A DNA stretch of 64,000 nt from NCBI GenBank assembly GCA_944320795.1, contig CALUIU010000005.1:1-64000 (forward strand). The letters are read 5' to 3'. The position numbers were made by a program, and so were the translations under genes. Under the pieces are notes generated by a model. It was not told the origin of the DNA. It was given only the letters and a program-made list of their open reading frames with translations, and searched no databases. The DNA comes from Candidatus Paraprevotella stercoravium (lineage in GTDB: Bacteria > Bacteroidota > Bacteroidia > Bacteroidales > Bacteroidaceae). Within the stretch, counting starts at the first letter, position 1. Every line of letters begins with the position of its first letter. Shown here piece after piece: positions 53,496 through 62,596 of this stretch.

Positions 53496-54506
53496 CTAAA
53501 AAGAGAATGTAAATGTTTTCTTATCCGTTTTGTCGTTATATTCGTAAAATCTTCTGTGAATTGTAATTTTTAGATATGTTTCTGTTTTTTTTCTCTTTTT
53601 CTTAGTCGGTTCATTGCATATTTTCTTCACTATTTTTTCATTGGCTTGGTCTGTTCCTTTTGTACTTAAAGATTTGATGTATATTGAAGTTGTTGCTTCG
53701 TTGCAATGGCCTAATGATTCGCTGATAATATTCATGGAGACATTTTCTTCATGAGCAATTGAAGCCCAGCTGTGTCGGGGTACATAAGAGGTAAGATGAA
53801 TGCCTTCACCTAGGGCTTGACTTATCTTTTGTAGATTAAGATTATACAGACGTAAGGCACGTTGATAGCTGCTGTCTGGATTCTTTTTCCCAGTAAGAAT
53901 GGGGAAGATGTATTCATGATTAGGGTTGTCATATTTCTTTATAATACGTTCCATAATCGGTTCTATGCGAATGGAGATCAATTGATCTGTTTTGCTCCTG
54001 TTATAAATGATTCTTCCTTCTTGGATATTGCTTTTTTTGAGTTTGGCCATATCGATAAAAGCCATGCCACATGAGAAAAAACAGAAAAGGAAAGCGTCTT
54101 GGGCAAATTCAATAGAGGCATTGTTTGGTTTGAATTGCATGATTTTTTTTACGGTGCTTATATTGATAGCTCTTTTTATGGTTTTGGCTACGCCTGTATA
54201 CACAGGAGCAAAAGGCTGGCAAGACGGGATGTTTGCCACAAGAATTCCCCTGTTGTATATCGCACGCAAAATTCTCATATAAAATGAGGTGCTGTTTTTG
54301 CAGACTTGTTTGGCAAAAAGATATTCTTCAAACTCTTTCATCAGGGAGGCATTGATATTTTCGATTTCCAAAACGGTCGTATGTTTTTTTTCTTCCAGAA
54401 AAGCAATAAGAGTGTTTCGTGTCGCCTCGTAATTTTTTGCAGTTTTAACTTTTCCCTGTTTCTTTTTATTGAATATCTCCTGTTGTATAAATGTGATAAA
54501 GTCCAT
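53496..54506 (-). CDS. tyrosine site-specific recombinase, catalytic Arg I replaced by Cys
   Basis: A 336-residue integrase of the small Bacteroides invertase/Tsr type. The N-terminal SAM-like DNA-binding domain spans about 1-105 and the catalytic domain about 110-285. Motifs: SKT with Lys172; TSYVPRHSWAS with Arg244 and a Tyr where many members have the first His; LGH with His267; and SIYIKSL with nucleophile Tyr276. Where the family has FxRGMxFxDMA, this protein reads FFSCGMAFIDMA, so the first catalytic Arg is Cys146 (TGT, one transition from CGT). The C-terminus is an extra Lys-rich tail of about 50 residues. Low GC and isolation from phage or ICE genes suggest a local DNA invertase for the adjacent promoter region, possibly inactive. 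Confidence 0.88.
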   Translation of the reverse strand: MDFITFIQQEIFNKKKQGKVKTAKNYEATRNTLIAFLEEKKHTTVLEIENINASLMKEFEEYLFAKQVCKNSTSFYMRILRAIYNRGILVANIPSCQPFAPVYTGVAKTIKRAINISTVKKIMQFKPNNASIEFAQDAFLFCFFSCGMAFIDMAKLKKSNIQEGRIIYNRSKTDQLISIRIEPIMERIIKKYDNPNHEYIFPILTGKKNPDSSYQRALRLYNLNLQKISQALGEGIHLTSYVPRHSWASIAHEENVSMNIISESLGHCNEATTSIYIKSLSTKGTDQANEKIVKKICNEPTKKKRKKTETYLKITIHRRFYEYNDKTDKKTFTFSF

Positions 54507-54753
54507 ATCTTGTGATAATTTTTTGAGGTTATAATTTAATGATTTTGTAAACTCCTGTGAATAACAAAGGGAAAATCCCTCTTGTATACCCCGTAAATCT
54601 AGTAATTTTTTTTTATATATTTGTGTTTTTGAGTAAGATGAAATTCTGGTTCTATCTTTTAATATTCTTTGTTGTTATAAGGCATCCCGGATTGATTTTG
54701 GGTTGGGGATTGATCTTTTACAAGGTGTAAAGGGGATAATCTGTTTTTTTTTG

Positions 54754-54761
54754 TATCTTTG
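54754..54761 (+). promoter_or_regulatory. promoter -7 element of metF
   Basis: TATCTTTG is an exact -7 match, 39 nt before the metF ATG. No -33 TTTG at standard distance. The rest of 54507-54753 is AT-rich and shows no gene. Confidence 0.5.
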
Positions 54762-54800
54762 TACGATATTGGAATACTATTCATTATTATATAACAACAG

Positions 54801-55754
54801 ATGAACGTTATAGATCTGATTAACAGTACAAAGAGTACCGCATTTTCTTTTGAGGTCTTGCCACCGCTTAAAGGTACCGGCATTGACGCTCTTTTTCGTA
54901 CCATAGAGCAATTAAAGGAGTTCGATCCTAAATATGTGAATATCACGACACATCGTAGTGAATATGTATATCGTGATGCCGGAAATGGTTTGATGCAACG
55001 CGCCCGTTTGCGTCGTCGTCCGGGTACGATTGCTGTGGCTGCGGCCATTCAGAATAAATATAATTTACATGTAGTTCCTCATATTTTGTGCAGTGGCTTC
55101 TCAAAAGAAGATATTGAGTATATGTTGCTTGATCTTCAGTTTTTAGGTATCAGTGATTTATTGGTACTAAGAGGTGATAAGGCCAAAGAGGACGCTTCAT
55201 TTAAGCCTACCCCTGGAGGTTATACGCATGCTACGGATCTGATCGGTCAGATTAACCGTTTTAACGAAGGCTTTTTTGTGGATGACACTCCGATAAAGGT
55301 TCCTGGAATTCCGTTTTCTTATGGAGTAGCATGCTATCCGGAAAAGCATGAAGAGGCGCCTAATCTGGAAACAGATCTGCAGGTGCTGAAAATGAAAGCA
55401 GATATGGGAGCACAGTATGCTGTTACTCAGTTGTATTACGATAATGAGAAATATTTCTCTTTTGTAGAAAAGGCTCGGGCAATCGGTGTTGATATTCCTA
55501 TTATTCCGGGTATTAAGCCTTTGGCTAAATTGTCTCAGTTGAGTATGGTGCCCAAAACATTCCATTGTGATTTACCGATAGCTCTTTCTTCCGAGGTGCA
55601 AAAGTGTAAGACGGATGAAGAGGTGAAACAATTAGGTATAGAATGGGCTGTACAGCAATGTAAGGAATTGATGGCGTATGGAGTACCTAGCATACATTTC
55701 TATACGGTTTCTGCTGTGGATAGTATTCGTGAGATAGCTCGCCAAATCTATTAA
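54801..55754 (+). CDS. metF: methylenetetrahydrofolate reductase
   Basis: A 317-residue TIM-barrel flavoenzyme that reduces 5,10-methylene-THF to 5-methyl-THF for methionine synthesis. Seen are FSFEVLPPLKGTG (catalytic Glu), NITTHRSEY, HILCSGFSKEDIEYMLLDLQFLGISDLLVLRGDK, GVACYPEKHEEAPNLETDLQVLKMKADMGAQYAVTQLYYD (FAD and folate binding) and PIIPGIKPL. Length is typical of bacterial MetF. It is 14 nt before holB, so the four genes from metF to gldH may form one operon. Confidence 0.95.
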   Translation: MNVIDLINSTKSTAFSFEVLPPLKGTGIDALFRTIEQLKEFDPKYVNITTHRSEYVYRDAGNGLMQRARLRRRPGTIAVAAAIQNKYNLHVVPHILCSGFSKEDIEYMLLDLQFLGISDLLVLRGDKAKEDASFKPTPGGYTHATDLIGQINRFNEGFFVDDTPIKVPGIPFSYGVACYPEKHEEAPNLETDLQVLKMKADMGAQYAVTQLYYDNEKYFSFVEKARAIGVDIPIIPGIKPLAKLSQLSMVPKTFHCDLPIALSSEVQKCKTDEEVKQLGIEWAVQQCKELMAYGVPSIHFYTVSAVDSIREIARQIY

Positions 55755-55768
55755 AAAAGCGTTGCGTT

Positions 55769-56893
55769 ATGTTGTTCCGTGATGTTGTCGGGCATAAAGA
55801 TATTAAAGACAGGTTGCGTCGGGAGGCTGATGATGGCCGAGTGGCGCATGCCTTGCTTTTTTATGGACCGGAAGGTTGTGGAAAACTTCCGCTAGCATTG
55901 GCTTTTGCCCGTTATCTGTTGTGTAGTCACCCAAATGAAGGAGAACCTTGTGGGGCGTGTAATAATTGTCGGATGACCGCCCGTTGGACACATCCTGATT
56001 TGCATTTTGTTTTTCCGGTAGTCAAATATAAGGACGCGGCTCATTCTATTTCTGATGTTTATCTTACAGAATGGCGAAAGCAATTGGAAAACAATGTTTA
56101 TTTTGGTTTGAATGAATGGCTCGGTGATATGCAGGCAGAAAATCAGCAGGCCTTGATTTACTCTGCGGAGAGTGATGCTATACAGAAAAAGCTGAGCTTG
56201 AAATCCAGCCAGGGCGGAAAGAAAGTTCTGGTTTTCTGGTTGCCTGAGAAAATGAATCAGGAGTGTGCCAATAAACTGTTAAAACTTTTGGAGGAACCAC
56301 CTGCCGAGACGCACTTTTTACTGGTGAGTGAGCATGTTGAAGCTGTGCTGCCCACAATTCTCAGTCGGGCACAGTGTATTTCCATAAAGAGATTGACAGA
56401 AGACGAGATCGCAGGGGCATTAGAGTCAGGGAATGCCTGTGATCAAGATACGGCAAAGCGTATCGCTCATGCTGCGAATGGAAATTTTATTGCAGCGCAG
56501 CAAATGTTGCATCATAATGCTGATCAGGCTTTATTTTTTGACCTGTTTGTCATTCTGATGCGTTTGAGTTATCAACGTAAGATTAAAGAACTGAAGAAGT
56601 GGAGTGAACAGATCGCTTCCCTTGGAAGAGAAAGGCAAAAAAACTTTTTGGCGTATTCCCAAAAACTGATCCGGGAAAATTTTATGTATAATTTCCGACA
56701 GCCTGACTTGAATTATGAGACATTGGACGAGGAAAATTTCTCAAAAAATTTTGCCCGTTTTATTAATGAAAGGAATGTGATTCCTATTATGGACGAATTG
56801 AGCCTGGCTCAAAGAGACATTGAACAGAATGGAAATCCCAAATTTGTATTCTTTGATTTTGCTCTGAAAATGATCGTTCTGCTTATTCAATAA
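55769..56893 (+). CDS. holB: DNA polymerase III, delta' subunit
   Basis: A 374-residue AAA+ clamp-loader subunit. The P-loop-like GPEGCGKLPLALAFA lacks the usual Thr/Ser after Lys, as expected for delta', which does not hydrolyse ATP. The zinc motif CGACNNC with a preceding Cys is present, as are SQGGKKVLVFWLPEKMNQECANKLLKLLEEPP and the SRAQ arginine-finger region (ILSRAQCISI). It helps load the sliding clamp at the replication fork. The C-terminal half is helical. Confidence 0.9.
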   Translation: MLFRDVVGHKDIKDRLRREADDGRVAHALLFYGPEGCGKLPLALAFARYLLCSHPNEGEPCGACNNCRMTARWTHPDLHFVFPVVKYKDAAHSISDVYLTEWRKQLENNVYFGLNEWLGDMQAENQQALIYSAESDAIQKKLSLKSSQGGKKVLVFWLPEKMNQECANKLLKLLEEPPAETHFLLVSEHVEAVLPTILSRAQCISIKRLTEDEIAGALESGNACDQDTAKRIAHAANGNFIAAQQMLHHNADQALFFDLFVILMRLSYQRKIKELKKWSEQIASLGRERQKNFLAYSQKLIRENFMYNFRQPDLNYETLDEENFSKNFARFINERNVIPIMDELSLAQRDIEQNGNPKFVFFDFALKMIVLLIQ

Positions 56894-56918
56894 TTTATAT
56901 TTCTAATCCTTAAGAGAT

Positions 56919-58304
56919 ATGATGGATCAAGACTTTAAAATGAATGGCTGTTGCCGAGGCCTGTGTGCCAAAGGATGTGGACGACAGGATAGACAGCTTA
57001 ATACATACGACTATCTTGCAGATGTACCCGGTAATAGTGAAGCTACCGATCTGGTAGAGGTACAGTTTAAGAATACCCGTAAGGGCTATTATCGTAATAC
57101 GAACCAGTTGCCGCTGGAAAAAGGAGATATTGTTGCCGTAGAGGCTTCGCCTGGTCACGATATCGGTGTCGTAACCCTTACTGGACGTCTGGTTCCGCTT
57201 CAGATTAAAAAGGCTAATCTGAAATCCGATCAGGATATCAAGCGTATTTACAGAAAGGCAAAGCCTGTAGATATGGAAAAATACGATGAGGCTAAATCCA
57301 AGGAGCATGATACTATGATTCGTTCACGGCAGATTGCTAAAAAGTTGGGGCTGGAGATGAAAATCGGTGATGTGGAATATCAGGGAGACGGTAACAAGGC
57401 TATCTTTTATTACATAGCTGATGGTCGGGTAGATTTCAGACAGCTGATTAAAGTGTTGGCTGAAACTTTTAAGGTGCGTATTGAGATGAAGCAAATCGGA
57501 GCCCGACAGGAAGCTGGCCGTATCGGAGGTATTGGTCCTTGTGGTCGCGAATTGTGTTGTGCTACCTGGATGAAAAATTTTGTTTCCGTATCAACCAGTG
57601 CTGCTCGTTATCAGGATATCTCTCTCAATCCCCAGAAATTGGCCGGACAATGTGCCAAACTGAAATGCTGCATGAATTATGAAGTTGATGCTTATGTGGA
57701 GGCAGGAAAGCGTTTGCCCAGCAGAGAGATTTCTTTGTTGACACAGGCGGGTGAATATTATTTCTTTAAGGCAGATATTTTATCAGGGATGGTTACTTAT
57801 TCTACAGATAAGAATCTGGCTGCTAATCTGGTTACAATTCATGCCAAACGTGCTTTTGCCGTTATTTCCATGAATAGAAAAGGAGAGAAACCCGAAACTC
57901 TTTCAGAAGGAAACGGTAATGTTCCGTCTAAAACGATTGATTTGGTAGAGCAGGAAAGTCTGACGCGTTTCGATAAAAGAAAGAAGAAGAATCGGAACCG
58001 GAAGGATGGCAATAAGCGGAATTCGCTTCCTGAGAATATCAAGGTGGATCATGTGCAGAATGAAAAATCTGCCGAGATGAATAAGCCGCTTGTGGGCAAC
58101 TCTGAAGAGTCTGCTTCCTCTGATAATAGAAATATGCGTGAATACCGGAAGCGTAACCGTCCGGCGCAGAAAGAAAACCGTGAATCTGCAGAAAATAGGA
58201 AACCAAAGAGAAACCGTGATAACCGTAATCGCAATCAGGCTTCAGATGTCAAGAATGGAGGCGGAGAAACGGAGGCTAAGAAAAATAATGAAAAAAACGC
58301 TTAA
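56919..58304 (+). CDS. PSP1/RicT domain protein
   Basis: A 461-residue protein whose first about 310 residues match the PSP1/RicT (YaaT) family: an N-terminal Cys cluster (GCCRGLCAKGCGR), FKNTRKGYYRNTNQLPLEKGDIVAVE, the central GIGPCGRELCCATW and AGQCAKLKCCMNYEVD cysteine motifs that bind iron-sulfur in RicT. The last about 130 residues are a basic, low-complexity Lys/Arg/Asn tail, probably nucleic-acid binding. In Bacillus RicT acts with RicA/RicF in RNA maturation; those partners are not nearby. A second ATG follows the first. It overlaps gldH by 17 nt. Confidence 0.88.
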   Translation: MMDQDFKMNGCCRGLCAKGCGRQDRQLNTYDYLADVPGNSEATDLVEVQFKNTRKGYYRNTNQLPLEKGDIVAVEASPGHDIGVVTLTGRLVPLQIKKANLKSDQDIKRIYRKAKPVDMEKYDEAKSKEHDTMIRSRQIAKKLGLEMKIGDVEYQGDGNKAIFYYIADGRVDFRQLIKVLAETFKVRIEMKQIGARQEAGRIGGIGPCGRELCCATWMKNFVSVSTSAARYQDISLNPQKLAGQCAKLKCCMNYEVDAYVEAGKRLPSREISLLTQAGEYYFFKADILSGMVTYSTDKNLAANLVTIHAKRAFAVISMNRKGEKPETLSEGNGNVPSKTIDLVEQESLTRFDKRKKKNRNRKDGNKRNSLPENIKVDHVQNEKSAEMNKPLVGNSEESASSDNRNMREYRKRNRPAQKENRESAENRKPKRNRDNRNRNQASDVKNGGGETEAKKNNEKNA

Positions 58305-58776
58305 TATACTATATGGAATTTTTATACTGCTTGCTTCTTTAACGGGAGCAAGCAGTTGTTCAAGCAATTCCGAAACTTTGATTTATGAATACCGCCCTGT
58401 TTCATTTGATGGATGGAGTAAGACGGATACAATAGTTTTCACTTTGCCGGAGATTGAACAAGGTGGGCTTTATCTGGGACAAATAGGAGTTCGTACAAAT
58501 GCGGGTTATCCTTATCAGAAGGTCTGGATTGGAGTATGCCAGAAATTGCATCATCCCGATACTTTGTTCCTTGATACGGTTTTTTGTGAAATCGCTTCCC
58601 GCTCTGATCTTGGTAAGAACGGAATAGGTTTGTTCCTTTCTGAAGGAACTCTGCCTGATCATGTTTATCACCCTGGTCAGACCGGTGAAATCAAGGTCTT
58701 TCATATTTTGCGCCGTGAGGAGGTGCCAGGCATATGTCAGGTCGGTTTGCACATTCAGAGAGAGCAGAGGCCTTAA
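58288..58776 (+). CDS. gldH: gliding-motility type lipoprotein GldH
   Basis: A 162-residue lipoprotein. The start at 58288 (MKKTLNILYG) is chosen because it gives a signal peptide with lipobox SSC (about Cys24); the frame is open further upstream inside ricT. The body (YEYRPVSFDGWSKTDTIVFTLPEI, IGVRTNAGYPYQKVWIGV, then GIGLFLSEGTLPDHVYHPGQTGEIKVFHILRREEVPGI) matches GldH. GldH is needed for gliding in Flavobacterium but is kept in non-gliding Bacteroidales, where its role is unclear. Its stop overlaps that of the convergent rodA. Confidence 0.88.
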   Translation: MKKTLNILYGIFILLASLTGASSCSSNSETLIYEYRPVSFDGWSKTDTIVFTLPEIEQGGLYLGQIGVRTNAGYPYQKVWIGVCQKLHHPDTLFLDTVFCEIASRSDLGKNGIGLFLSEGTLPDHVYHPGQTGEIKVFHILRREEVPGICQVGLHIQREQRP

Positions 58777-60242
58777 CGTTGGGCCAGATTGCGCGCGGCG
58801 TCAATGCGCAGGAATATGAAAAGCAGGATGGTAAATCCCCACAGTGAAGATCCTCCATAACTGAAGAACGGTAGTGGAATACCGATAACGGGGGTGAGTC
58901 CAAGTACCATTCCTACATTAATGAATAAATGGAATAGAAAAACACTTAGTACACAATATCCATAAACTCTTCCAAAACGGTAGGGTTGCCGCTCAGCCAG
59001 ATGAATCAGTCTTAGAATCAGTGTTAGAAATAAAAGTAAGACTGTGGCAGAGCCTACAAATCCTTCTTCTTCACCTACGGTACAGAAAATGAAGTCTGTA
59101 TCTTGTTCCGGTACATATTTCAGTTTGGTTTGTGTACCGTTCAGAAATCCTTTTCCTTTCAATCCTCCTGAGCCGATGGCTATTTTGGCCTGGTTTACAT
59201 TATATCCGGCACCCGTAGGGTCATCCTCTAATCCAAGCAATACTTTGATGCGGATCTGCTGATGTGCTTCGAGTACATTGTTCAAAACGAAGTCCACTGA
59301 GTAGAAAAAGGCCAGAGAGCCTAATGAAAACATTGCGATATAAAAATATTTCTTTACCCGCGCTGTGACAGATATATAAATAAGGTATAGGCCTAATCCG
59401 ATACATAAAGGTAGTTGCACCCAAACGATATCAAAGGGGATAACGTAGAATGCAAAAGCCAATGCGGTCAGATTAATACCTGCTGTCCAATAAATCAGAT
59501 GAGTAAGAATCTTAGATTTTCCGCAATATACGCGAATCATGCCTAGCGTGAAGGCCATAATGAGTAACATGACCGAAAATTCACCGATACTTGTGGGGGT
59601 GAACCAGAGCGGATCGGCCGCATAGCGTACTCCTACAACGAAATAGACCACGGCTGATATACCTGCAAACAGGATTGAACCCGGCATACCTTCCCGATAA
59701 AGCATCAGGAAGAATGCAAAATAAACCAGAGCAGAACCGGTCTCTCGCTGGGCGATGATGAGCAGCATGGGAACGAAAATCAGGGCCAGAGTCATGGCAA
59801 AATCGCGCCAGCGGGCAATATTGTATCCGTAGGAGGACATAAATTTGGCTACGGCCAGTGCGGTGGCAAATTTGGCAAATTCAGCAGACTGAAGGCTGAA
59901 GGGGCCGATTTTGATCCAGGAATGTGAGCCTTTGATGTCGCGTGCCAAAAATGGGGTAATAAATAACAGTACCAATAAAATGGCATAGATCACATACGAA
60001 AAAGTATCGTAAATTCGGTCATTCAGCATCAGAATGATCGTTCCCAATAGAATGGAAGTGCCAATCCAAATGATCTGCATGCCCGAACGTGCGTCAAAAG
60101 AGAAAAAGTTTCCTCCCTGGCTGAAGTCATAGCTGGCTCCGCAGATGCTGATCCAGCCAAATGCCATGAGGGCTATGTATAATAGAATGGTTACCCAATC
60201 CACAGAGGCCCATATACTTTTATTATCTCGATTCATTACCAT
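58773..60242 (-). CDS. rodA: rod-shape peptidoglycan glycosyltransferase RodA
   Basis: A 489-residue SEDS-family membrane protein with about 10 helices. Seen are KGSHSWIKIGPFSLQSAEFAKFATAL, the late GGLKGKGFLNGTQTKLKYVPEQDTDFIFCTVGEEEGFVGS, and the terminal LTPVIGIPLPFFSYGGSSLWGFTILL. It polymerises glycan strands from lipid II in the elongasome, paired with PBP2. It is longer than E. coli RodA (370), mainly through a middle insert with extra helices. Its start overlaps mrdA by 20 nt. Confidence 0.95.
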   Translation of the reverse strand: MVMNRDNKSIWASVDWVTILLYIALMAFGWISICGASYDFSQGGNFFSFDARSGMQIIWIGTSILLGTIILMLNDRIYDTFSYVIYAILLVLLFITPFLARDIKGSHSWIKIGPFSLQSAEFAKFATALAVAKFMSSYGYNIARWRDFAMTLALIFVPMLLIIAQRETGSALVYFAFFLMLYREGMPGSILFAGISAVVYFVVGVRYAADPLWFTPTSIGEFSVMLLIMAFTLGMIRVYCGKSKILTHLIYWTAGINLTALAFAFYVIPFDIVWVQLPLCIGLGLYLIYISVTARVKKYFYIAMFSLGSLAFFYSVDFVLNNVLEAHQQIRIKVLLGLEDDPTGAGYNVNQAKIAIGSGGLKGKGFLNGTQTKLKYVPEQDTDFIFCTVGEEEGFVGSATVLLLFLTLILRLIHLAERQPYRFGRVYGYCVLSVFLFHLFINVGMVLGLTPVIGIPLPFFSYGGSSLWGFTILLFIFLRIDAARNLAQR

Positions 60243-62070
60243 AATTGATTCTTCTGTTTTGAAACTCTTCAGCTTTCTTTTCGCTGGCTGGAGATAGTTT
60301 TCCCATAATGTATTGTTCCATCATCAGGGCACCGAGCGGTACTCCGTAATCGGCTCCCCATCCTCCGTTTTCAACGTATACGGCAATGGCGATTTTGGGA
60401 TTGTTCATCGGGGCAAATCCCATGAAGGCCGAGTGGTCGTGTCCGCGATTCTGTGCCGTACCAGTCTTGCCGCATACCTCATAATTCGGACTGTTTGCGG
60501 CTCGGCAAGTACCGCCTTCTACCGCCTTTCTCATGCCGGCTACAATATAGTTATAGTATTTCTGATCAACCATAGTATAGTGTTTCCGGCTATATAATGT
60601 GTCTAATGTTCCGCCTTTGATACTTTTTACTACATGGGGCACATAATAATATCCTCTGTTTGCAATGGTTGCAGCTAGGTTTGCAATCTGCAAAGGGGTG
60701 GCATTTACTTCACCTTGACCGATGGAAATACTGATTACGGTGAGTCCGTTCCAAGAGCCGCGATAGGCTTTGTCGTAGAATTGGGCATTGGGAATGAGAC
60801 CGCGTTTCTCACCCGGCAGGTCCACACCTAATTTGTAGCCGAATCCCATAGATACCATGTAGTCTTTCCATCGGGTCATCGCTTCCTGTACATTCTGGTA
60901 TTTGGTACGATTGCCGAACATATAGAACAGTCCCCAACAGAAATAGGCGTTACAGGAAGTTCCAAGAGCTGGAACTAGATTGATGGGAGATGCGTGTCCG
61001 TGGCAACCCACTTTCAAGCCGCGGTAATGAAAGCCATGTGGGCAGGGAAAAGCGGTTTGAGGCGTCAGTATGCCTTCTTGTAGAAATGTCAGTGCCTGAG
61101 TCGGTTTAAAGGTTGATCCGGGAGGGTAGACACCCATGATGGCACGGTTGAGCAGAGGTTTCATCAGATCTTTGCTGAGGGTCTGATGATTTTTTCCGCG
61201 CAGGCGTCCGACCATCAGGTGTGGGTCATAAGTAGGAGATGATATCATGCATAATATTTCTCCTGTTGAAGGTTCGATGGCTACAATACTTCCCAGTTTC
61301 CCTTGCATCAGGCGCTCACCCAAAGCCTGTAATTTCAGATCCAATCCCAATGTGAGGTCTTTTCCGGGTATTGGATCTTTGTCAAACTTGCCATTCATGT
61401 AATTCCCCTGTATGCGTCCATGCGCGTCGCGCAAAAGAATTTCAATTCCTTTTTCGCCGCGCAGCTGTTCTTCGTAGTAACGTTCAATACCCAACTTGCC
61501 AATGTAGTCGCCGCTCTGGTAATAATCGTCTTTTTCTATGTCGCTGGGTGAGACTTCGCCCACATCGCCCAGTACATGAGCGGCATAGGGATGCTGATAT
61601 TGTCGGATAGCTCTTTTTTGGATGTAAAATCCAGGAAAACGGAACAGTTTCTCGCGGAACATGCTGAATTCTTCTGCGGAGAGTTGGCTCATGAAAAGCT
61701 GTTGGGTATAGCTGGAATATCCGGGATTGCGCCTGCGATCCTTGATTTCTTCCATGCGTTTTATATAGAATTCCGGTGTGATCCCCAGGCTTTTGCACAG
61801 ATCGGCTGTATCCACGCCGATTTGTTCACGCATGACGACCATGATGTCATAAGCCGGTTGGTTGTACACGAGTAATTTGCCGTTGCGGTCGGTAATGATA
61901 CCGCGCGACGGATATTTGATTCTTTTTAGAAAGGCATTGGAGTCTGCATTTTTTTTATAGTCATCGCTCATTAATTGAAGCGTGAATAACCGTATGAGAA
62001 AAACGATAACAATGAATACGGCGGCGCCACCGATAACAAATTTACGGTTTTCGAAATCATATTTTCCCAT
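60223..62070 (-). CDS. mrdA: penicillin-binding protein 2
   Basis: A 615-residue class B PBP: one N-terminal membrane helix (about 12-32), the pedestal/dimerisation domain with PSRGIITDRNGKLLVYN (54-70), and the transpeptidase domain. The active-site serine is Ser319 in STFK, the second motif is SCN (372-374), and the third KTG (535-537). It cross-links the peptidoglycan made by RodA during elongation. It sits 6 nt after mreD and overlaps rodA. Confidence 0.96.
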   Translation of the reverse strand: MGKYDFENRKFVIGGAAVFIVIVFLIRLFTLQLMSDDYKKNADSNAFLKRIKYPSRGIITDRNGKLLVYNQPAYDIMVVMREQIGVDTADLCKSLGITPEFYIKRMEEIKDRRRNPGYSSYTQQLFMSQLSAEEFSMFREKLFRFPGFYIQKRAIRQYQHPYAAHVLGDVGEVSPSDIEKDDYYQSGDYIGKLGIERYYEEQLRGEKGIEILLRDAHGRIQGNYMNGKFDKDPIPGKDLTLGLDLKLQALGERLMQGKLGSIVAIEPSTGEILCMISSPTYDPHLMVGRLRGKNHQTLSKDLMKPLLNRAIMGVYPPGSTFKPTQALTFLQEGILTPQTAFPCPHGFHYRGLKVGCHGHASPINLVPALGTSCNAYFCWGLFYMFGNRTKYQNVQEAMTRWKDYMVSMGFGYKLGVDLPGEKRGLIPNAQFYDKAYRGSWNGLTVISISIGQGEVNATPLQIANLAATIANRGYYYVPHVVKSIKGGTLDTLYSRKHYTMVDQKYYNYIVAGMRKAVEGGTCRAANSPNYEVCGKTGTAQNRGHDHSAFMGFAPMNNPKIAIAVYVENGGWGADYGVPLGALMMEQYIMGKLSPASEKKAEEFQNRRINYGNESR

Positions 62071-62076
62071 AAATGC

Positions 62077-62592
62077 TTAGTTTTTCTGCTTTTTAGGATT
62101 GCGTACAAATTCCAGTGTCATCATCAGAAGCAGTGACAAGGCAATGCTTCCCCCCATGCTGATCAATAAGATTTTCCAATTGAAGAATGAAAAGGCTTCC
62201 AAAAGGAAAAAACTGATGTGATGTAACAGTGTAAGTAGAAAAAGCAGTTGGAAGAACTTCCATTTTCCCATAGAACGGATCGAAGGGGTCAGGTCTTCGG
62301 GAGCTTCTTTTGAAACCAGCAATTTCAGGAGAGGAGGAAGACAGAGTGCAGACAGGGTCATGGAAGCCGAAACGACTCCCGGAGTTCCCGAAAATATATC
62401 GATCAGCATTCCGGCGACAAAGGCCCAAAGCAATAAGGCGCTTCGGGAAATATTTTTGGGGAATAGCAGCAAAAAATAGACACTGATGATTGGGGTAATA
62501 CAGCCTGATATATGAATCTGGTTAAATACCAGAACTTGTATGGCCCAGAGTGCTATCATCCACAATATTTTATAAAACCAAACTAAAACCAT
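62077..62592 (-). CDS. mreD: rod-shape determining protein MreD
   Basis: A 171-residue, very hydrophobic protein with five to six predicted helices (ILWMIALWAIQVLVFNQIHI, PIISVYFLLLFP, ALLLWAFVAGMLIDIFSGTPG). Sequence conservation in MreD is low; the assignment rests on the topology, the FVAGMLIDIFSGTPGV phrase and the position between mreC and mrdA. It links the elongasome to the membrane. Confidence 0.88.
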   Translation of the reverse strand: MVLVWFYKILWMIALWAIQVLVFNQIHISGCITPIISVYFLLLFPKNISRSALLLWAFVAGMLIDIFSGTPGVVSASMTLSALCLPPLLKLLVSKEAPEDLTPSIRSMGKWKFFQLLFLLTLLHHISFFLLEAFSFFNWKILLISMGGSIALSLLLMMTLEFVRNPKKQKN

Positions 62593-62596
62593 GCTA

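Noticed and set aside
49347-54506. A small integrated element between tRNA-Ala and the recombinase gene
   Set aside because: No copy of the tRNA-Ala 3' end was found on the far side (54507-54800), and no other mobile genes lie between. The recombinase resembles local DNA invertases more than element integrases.
58090-58287. Upstream extension of gldH within ricT
   Set aside because: The extension is the shifted frame of the basic ricT tail; the lipoprotein signal peptide begins at 58288.
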